DNA of 64,000 bases from assembly GCA_023390555.1 (NCBI GenBank), contig JAEWCQ010000038.1, positions 10,748 through 74,747 of the forward strand, written 5' to 3'. The position numbers were made by a program, and so were the translations under genes. Under the pieces are notes generated by a model. That model was not told the DNA's origin, made no database searches, and worked only from the letters and a program-made list of their open reading frames with translations. This DNA is from Bacillota bacterium. GTDB taxonomy: Bacteria; Bacillota; Clostridia; Lachnospirales; Lachnospiraceae. The number at the start of each line of letters is the position of its first letter. Positions within the stretch are counted from its first letter, which is position 1. Of the stretch, positions 60,355 through 64,000 are shown piece after piece.

Positions 60355-60478
60355 CAGAGTTGTAACAAGCAAAGTAGAGTATCCACTCTCACCTTAGCGC
60401 TATAAGCGACTAAGCGTCTGCATATGAAGATCATTATGTGAATCATGAAAGTGGATAGTCTGTCTATCCACTTTTTTT
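60355..60478 (+). promoter_or_regulatory. L20-type leader with terminator
   Basis: About 120 nt between promoter and infC. GAGTATCCACTCTC (60378-60391) can compete with the terminator stem AAAGTGGATAG/CTATCCACTTT (60448-60473), which is followed by a T-run. This matches the L20 leader that lets ribosomal protein L20 repress infC-rpmI-rplT by early termination. Confidence 0.88.
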
Positions 60479-60503
60479 AATAATATTTTGGAGGTGCACG
60501 ACC

Positions 60504-61010
60504 ATTAGCGATTTAATGATCAACGAACAAATCAGAGATAAGGAAGTCCGCCTGATTGGTGAAGACGGAGAACAGCTTGGCATTATGTCAGCAAAAGAAG
60601 CTTATAAGCTTGCCCAGGATGCAGAACTTGACCTGGTTAAGATTGCTCCGACTGCAAAGCCACCGGTATGTAAGATTATCGATTACGGAAAATACCGCTA
60701 TGAGCTTGCAAGAAAAGAAAAAGAAGCAAAGAAAAAACAAAAAACTGTTGAACTCAAAGAAATCCGTATGTCACCAAACATAGACTCGAACGATTTGAAT
60801 ACCAAAATGAGTGCTGCAAGGAAGTTTCTTGTCAAAGGAGATAAAGTAAAAGTAACATTGCGTTTCCGTGGAAGAGAAATGGCACATATGCAAAGCAGCA
60901 GGCATATTTTGGATGATTTTGCAGGTCAGCTTGCAGATATCGCAGTATTGGAAAAAGCACCGAAGCTGGAAGGCAGAAGTATCAGCATGGTATTGACAGA
61001 AAAAAAATAA
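60504..61010 (+). CDS. infC: translation initiation factor IF-3 (ATT start)
   Basis: Prevents premature subunit joining and checks the start codon. I place the start at ATT 60504: GGAGGT (60490-60495) is 8 bases upstream, whereas the first ATG (60516) is 20 bases away. AUU starts are a known infC feature used for IF-3 autocontrol. Product 168 residues: MSDLMINEQIRDKEVRLIG, PPVCKIIDYGKYRYE, and C-terminal KVTLRFRGREMAH. Confidence 0.93.
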   Translation: MSDLMINEQIRDKEVRLIGEDGEQLGIMSAKEAYKLAQDAELDLVKIAPTAKPPVCKIIDYGKYRYELARKEKEAKKKQKTVELKEIRMSPNIDSNDLNTKMSAARKFLVKGDKVKVTLRFRGREMAHMQSSRHILDDFAGQLADIAVLEKAPKLEGRSISMVLTEKK

Positions 61011-61034
61011 TTTTATTATAAGGAGGAAATGATC

Positions 61035-61232
61035 ATGCCAAAAATGAAAACAAACAGAGCCGCTGCAAAGCGTTTCAAATTAACAGGGACAGGAAAGTTA
61101 AAAAGAAATAAAGCTTATAAGAGACATATCTTAACAAAGAAGACGACAAAGACTAAGAGAAATCTTAGAAAACCGGCAATCACAGATGCAACCAATGTTA
61201 AGAATATGAAGAAGATTTTACCATATTTATAA
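61035..61232 (+). CDS. rpmI: 50S ribosomal protein L35
   Basis: 65 residues, MPKMKTNRAAAKRFKLTGTG onward, very basic. ATG 61035 is 8 bases after AGGAGG; the ATG at 61029 is only 2 bases away. Part of infC-rpmI-rplT. Confidence 0.96.
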   Translation: MPKMKTNRAAAKRFKLTGTGKLKRNKAYKRHILTKKTTKTKRNLRKPAITDATNVKNMKKILPYL

Positions 61233-61256
61233 GAATTAGTTAAGGAGGATTGAAAC

Positions 61257-61613
61257 ATGGCAAGAGTAAAAGGCGGCATAGGCGCCAAAAAAAGACATAA
61301 TAGAACATTAAAATTAGCAAAGGGCTACAGAGGAGCAAGATCAAAGCAGTATAGAGTTGCGAAACAGTCTGTCATGAGAGCCTTAACAAGTTCTTATGCA
61401 GGTAGAAAACAGAGAAAGAGACAGTTCAGACAGTTATGGATTGCACGTATCAACGCTGCAGCAAGAATGAACGGATTATCATACAGCAAATTCATGTATG
61501 GCTTAAAGTTAGCAGGTGTTGAGATGAACCGCAAGATCCTGGCTGATATGGCTGTAAATGATGCGGAAGGCTTTGCAACATTAGCAGAACTTGCAAAAAC
61601 AAAAGTAGCATAA
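61257..61613 (+). CDS. rplT: 50S ribosomal protein L20
   Basis: 118 residues, starting MARVKGGIGAKKRHNRTLKL, with the conserved LWIARINAAARMNGLSYS. Structural protein, and the likely repressor acting on the upstream leader. AAGGAGG precedes the ATG. Confidence 0.97.
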   Translation: MARVKGGIGAKKRHNRTLKLAKGYRGARSKQYRVAKQSVMRALTSSYAGRKQRKRQFRQLWIARINAAARMNGLSYSKFMYGLKLAGVEMNRKILADMAVNDAEGFATLAELAKTKVA

Positions 61614-61643
61614 GCATTAAAACGTTACTGATTATAACAGAGG

Positions 61644-61672
61644 GACAATTCCGAAAGGGATTGTCTTTTTTT
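61644..61672 (+). terminator. terminator after rplT
   Basis: GACAATTCC pairs with GGGATTGTC around GAAA, followed by TTTTTTT. Confidence 0.9.
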
Positions 61673-61841
61673 GTGCGTAAAAAAATGAACAAAAAACATA
61701 ATAAATCAAACCGGTTTTACTGAAATAAATAAAAAAACCAATCAGATTCTGAAGTTAATGAATTTTATAGAAAGGTTATTTCAGCGATAATAGAACAGGA
61801 CTATGAGGTGAGGGTGTAGAAAAAAGAAAGGAACGAATGGT

Positions 61842-64000
61842 ATGAAAAAGAAATTTATGCCGGGTATTCTGGCGGTTTCAATGGCGTTCGGGTTAAGTCT
61901 GCTGATACCGCAGGCGGTATCGGCCGCGGACAGTGCCAAAGAAACAACAATTTCCACAAGTGAATTGGGGAATCCGATTGCGGGGTTTGATGCAGACGGA
62001 AATGTAACTTATGGAGGGGATCCTTCTGTTTTGGTGGATGGAGATACCGTGTATCTGTATGTCGGACACGATACTTCCACCGGCAGCGGCTATGTGATGC
62101 CGAATTATCTCTGCTATTCTACGCAGGATATGGAGGAATGGACTTATGAAGGTGTCGTCCTGGATATGACAAGTGTATCATGGGGAACCAATGACACTGC
62201 ATGGGCAGGACAGGTAGTGAAACACAACGGCAAGTATTATATGTATTACTGTGCTGCAAATACGCAGGATAACAACGATAAATCGATTGGTGTCGCTGTG
62301 GCAGATAAGCCGACGGGACCGTTTCAAGATATTGGTAAGGCGCTGATTAAAGGCGCACAGACCAATAACGGCTCCTTTCAATGGGAAGACATCGATCCAA
62401 CGGTATGGATTGAAACAGATACAGCTGGTGAGGAGCATATTTATCTTTGCTGGGGAAACACCCATCTGTTCCTCTGTGAGCTGAATTCCGATATGATTTC
62501 GGTCAAGGACCAGAACGGAGACGGTCAGATCAAGTTAAATGATGACCTCTGGCCGCAGACAATTACCGGTATGTCCGGTACCTATACGGAAGCACCGTGG
62601 TTATACCGCAGAGCGGATGAAAACGGAAATTATTACGGTCCTTATTATCTGTTCTATGCAATGAACTGGAGAGAAGAGATGGCATATGCCACAACCGATG
62701 ATCTTACAAGCGGAACATGGAGTTACGGCGGGCAGGTGATGGAACCGACGGCAACGTCGAATACAAACCATATGGCTGTTTTCGATTTTCAGGGAAAGAC
62801 CTATTTCATTTATCACAACGGTTCTCTGCCGTGGGGCAGCGGTTACCGGAGAAGCGCCTGTATTGAGGAGATGACCTTTGCCGCGGACGGAAGCGTAAAT
62901 TACATACAGGAAACGGCAACCGGGATTACCGGAACCAGCAGCCAGATCTTGGATTTTAACAATGTACCGGTTGCGCATGAGAATTTCAGCAATTCCTCAA
63001 GTGATTCGGATTATCCGATTACGAAATCCGTATTGACCAGTTCAAGTGCGGAGAAAAGCGATGCAATGTGGGCGATTGTGGCAGGAAAGGCTGATAAGAC
63101 AAAGTCTTCTTATGTTTCCATTGAGTCGTACAATAAACCGGGGTTGTACCTGTCGGTAGATGCCTCCTACAATATCGTGCTGACACAGGATTCCGGAAAA
63201 TCGGATACAAGCGGAATCACAGCGGACTCGCAGAAAATGACATTTCGCACGTTAGAGGGCTTTGCGGGTTCCGGTGTGACATTTGAAAGTGTGGCATATC
63301 CGGGCTATTATCTGACTTCGGAGAATGGAAAGCTGCTTTTAAAGCAGAACCCGGACAGCAAAGCATGCACCTTTTCCGTGACAGACACGAGAACCATGAC
63401 CGGAATTACGGCGAGAAAGACGACAAGAAGCTATATTACCGGAGAGTCGCTTAGGGCATCCGATATCCGTTTGACCGTTCTCTATGATGACGGAACCGAT
63501 CAAACAATCACTTCCTCCTATACGACAGACGCAGCCAAGATAGATATGAGTAAGGCAGGAAAAAAGACACTGACGGTCTCCTATACGGAAAAGGGAATCA
63601 CAAAGACCGCCGCCATAGAGATCACGGTTCTGAGTAAGCCGGCAGAAGTAAAGGAAACTGTACCGGTAAAAAATGCGGTGTATAAAGTGGGCAATTTAAA
63701 ATATAAGGTCACAAAATCTGCATCGTCAAACGGAACGGTTACCGTTTTGGAGACCACAACCACATCGCTGACATCGGTTACCATCCCTAAAACGGTGAGT
63801 TTGGACGGATACACCTTCCGGGTGACCGCAATACAGAGCGGAGCATTTAAAGATATGACAAAACTAAAGAAAATCAAACTCGGTGATAATATCACAAGTA
63901 TCGGCTCTTTGGCATTTTCAGGAATTCAGAAAAAGGCGGAATTCCAGGTTTCTTCGGAAAAATATAAGGCAGTAAAAAAACTGCTGACCAGTAAAACAGG
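61842..64000 (+). CDS. secreted GH43 glycosidase, multidomain, 3' end cut by window edge
   Basis: The frame is open from ATG 61842 (AAAGGAACG upstream) to the window end, 719 complete codons. Signal peptide 1-28 (cleavage near AVSA-AD). GH43 five-blade propeller (about 45-370) with base Asp60 (GGDPSVLVDG), modulator Asp185 (EDIDPTVW) and acid Glu250 (TEAPWLYRR); this family cleaves arabinose- or xylose-containing plant polymers. Then an AbfB-like arabinose-binding module (about 424-515), a bacterial Ig-like domain (about 520-598), and BspA-type leucine-rich repeats (about 610 to the end: SLTSVTIPKTVSLDGYTF, LGDNITSIGSLAFSG). Subfamily not assigned. Confidence 0.88.
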   Translation, partial: MKKKFMPGILAVSMAFGLSLLIPQAVSAADSAKETTISTSELGNPIAGFDADGNVTYGGDPSVLVDGDTVYLYVGHDTSTGSGYVMPNYLCYSTQDMEEWTYEGVVLDMTSVSWGTNDTAWAGQVVKHNGKYYMYYCAANTQDNNDKSIGVAVADKPTGPFQDIGKALIKGAQTNNGSFQWEDIDPTVWIETDTAGEEHIYLCWGNTHLFLCELNSDMISVKDQNGDGQIKLNDDLWPQTITGMSGTYTEAPWLYRRADENGNYYGPYYLFYAMNWREEMAYATTDDLTSGTWSYGGQVMEPTATSNTNHMAVFDFQGKTYFIYHNGSLPWGSGYRRSACIEEMTFAADGSVNYIQETATGITGTSSQILDFNNVPVAHENFSNSSSDSDYPITKSVLTSSSAEKSDAMWAIVAGKADKTKSSYVSIESYNKPGLYLSVDASYNIVLTQDSGKSDTSGITADSQKMTFRTLEGFAGSGVTFESVAYPGYYLTSENGKLLLKQNPDSKACTFSVTDTRTMTGITARKTTRSYITGESLRASDIRLTVLYDDGTDQTITSSYTTDAAKIDMSKAGKKTLTVSYTEKGITKTAAIEITVLSKPAEVKETVPVKNAVYKVGNLKYKVTKSASSNGTVTVLETTTTSLTSVTIPKTVSLDGYTFRVTAIQSGAFKDMTKLKKIKLGDNITSIGSLAFSGIQKKAEFQVSSEKYKAVKKLLTSKT

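Noticed and set aside
1..64000. Mobile element, prophage or defence island
   Set aside because: No transposase, integrase, phage structural, restriction or CRISPR-associated gene was found; apart from the single tRNA there is no sign of an attachment-site repeat.

Overview
The window looks like chromosomal DNA of an anaerobic, spore-forming member of the Clostridia, most likely Lachnospiraceae. The evidence is the AT-leaning low-GC sequence with strong AGGAGG-type ribosome binding sites, spoIVA with a sigma-E-like promoter, the [FeFe]-hydrogenase maturation set hydEGF, two T-box leaders, an FMN riboswitch, an L20-type leader and frequent U-tract intrinsic terminators. I see no phage, insertion sequence, integrase, CRISPR array or plasmid gene. 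The content is core and metabolic, and most of the interest lies in regulatory DNA.

Layout. 1-3122: envelope-associated genes, then rpsB-tsf behind a structured leader, then a tRNA-Val. 3185-6620: a polar amino-acid ABC transporter and an NlpC/P60 peptidase. 6631-10819: a terminated leader followed by the TM1266-type regulator and hydE-hydG-hydF. 10940-13274: a leucine T-box and a 2-isopropylmalate synthase fused to an AraC-type DNA-binding domain. 13267-15258: an HxlR regulator divergent from a nitroreductase, greA and a small unknown gene. 15352-19125: an FMN riboswitch and ribDE-BA-H. 19293-21047: a DeoR regulator and a 1-phosphofructokinase-type kinase. 21312-26372: a two-component system and an FtsX-type ABC exporter. 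26391-30645: acylphosphatase, a DUF5692 membrane protein with GntR-like palindromes, and a cobalt/nickel ECF transporter. 30706-37654: a Trp T-box and trpEGCFBAD. 37698-40969: bioY with a BirA-like operator, a ClC channel, a class II aldolase and a C-GCAxxG-C-C protein. 41083-46995: a maltose/maltodextrin regulon (ABC importer, LacI regulator, malQ). 47077-49578: a lipid-kinase-like protein and spoIVA. 49704-56305: pheA, a DUF815 ATPase, ppx-HD, ppk1 and a small unknown gene. 56346-60307: nitrilase, PHP phosphoesterase and an unknown membrane protein. 60324-61613: infC-rpmI-rplT. 61842 to the end: a secreted GH43 glycosidase cut off by the window edge.

How the parts work together. Several biosynthetic units read out their end product in cis: tRNA-Leu for leuA, tRNA-Trp for trp, FMN for rib, and probably biotin-BirA for bioY. 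Carbon uptake (maltose, fructose-type) has local repressors with operator repeats at the promoters. PolyP synthesis and breakdown genes (ppk1, ppx) are co-directional with an AAA ATPase and pheA. The most unusual items are the LeuA-AraC fusion under a leucine T-box, the paired TCTGGT-N3-ACCAGA palindromes at the DUF5692 gene, the perfect 28-bp palindrome before the nitrilase, and the structured leaders before rpsB and the hyd genes. All functional calls come from reading motifs and sequence by eye; no database search was run.
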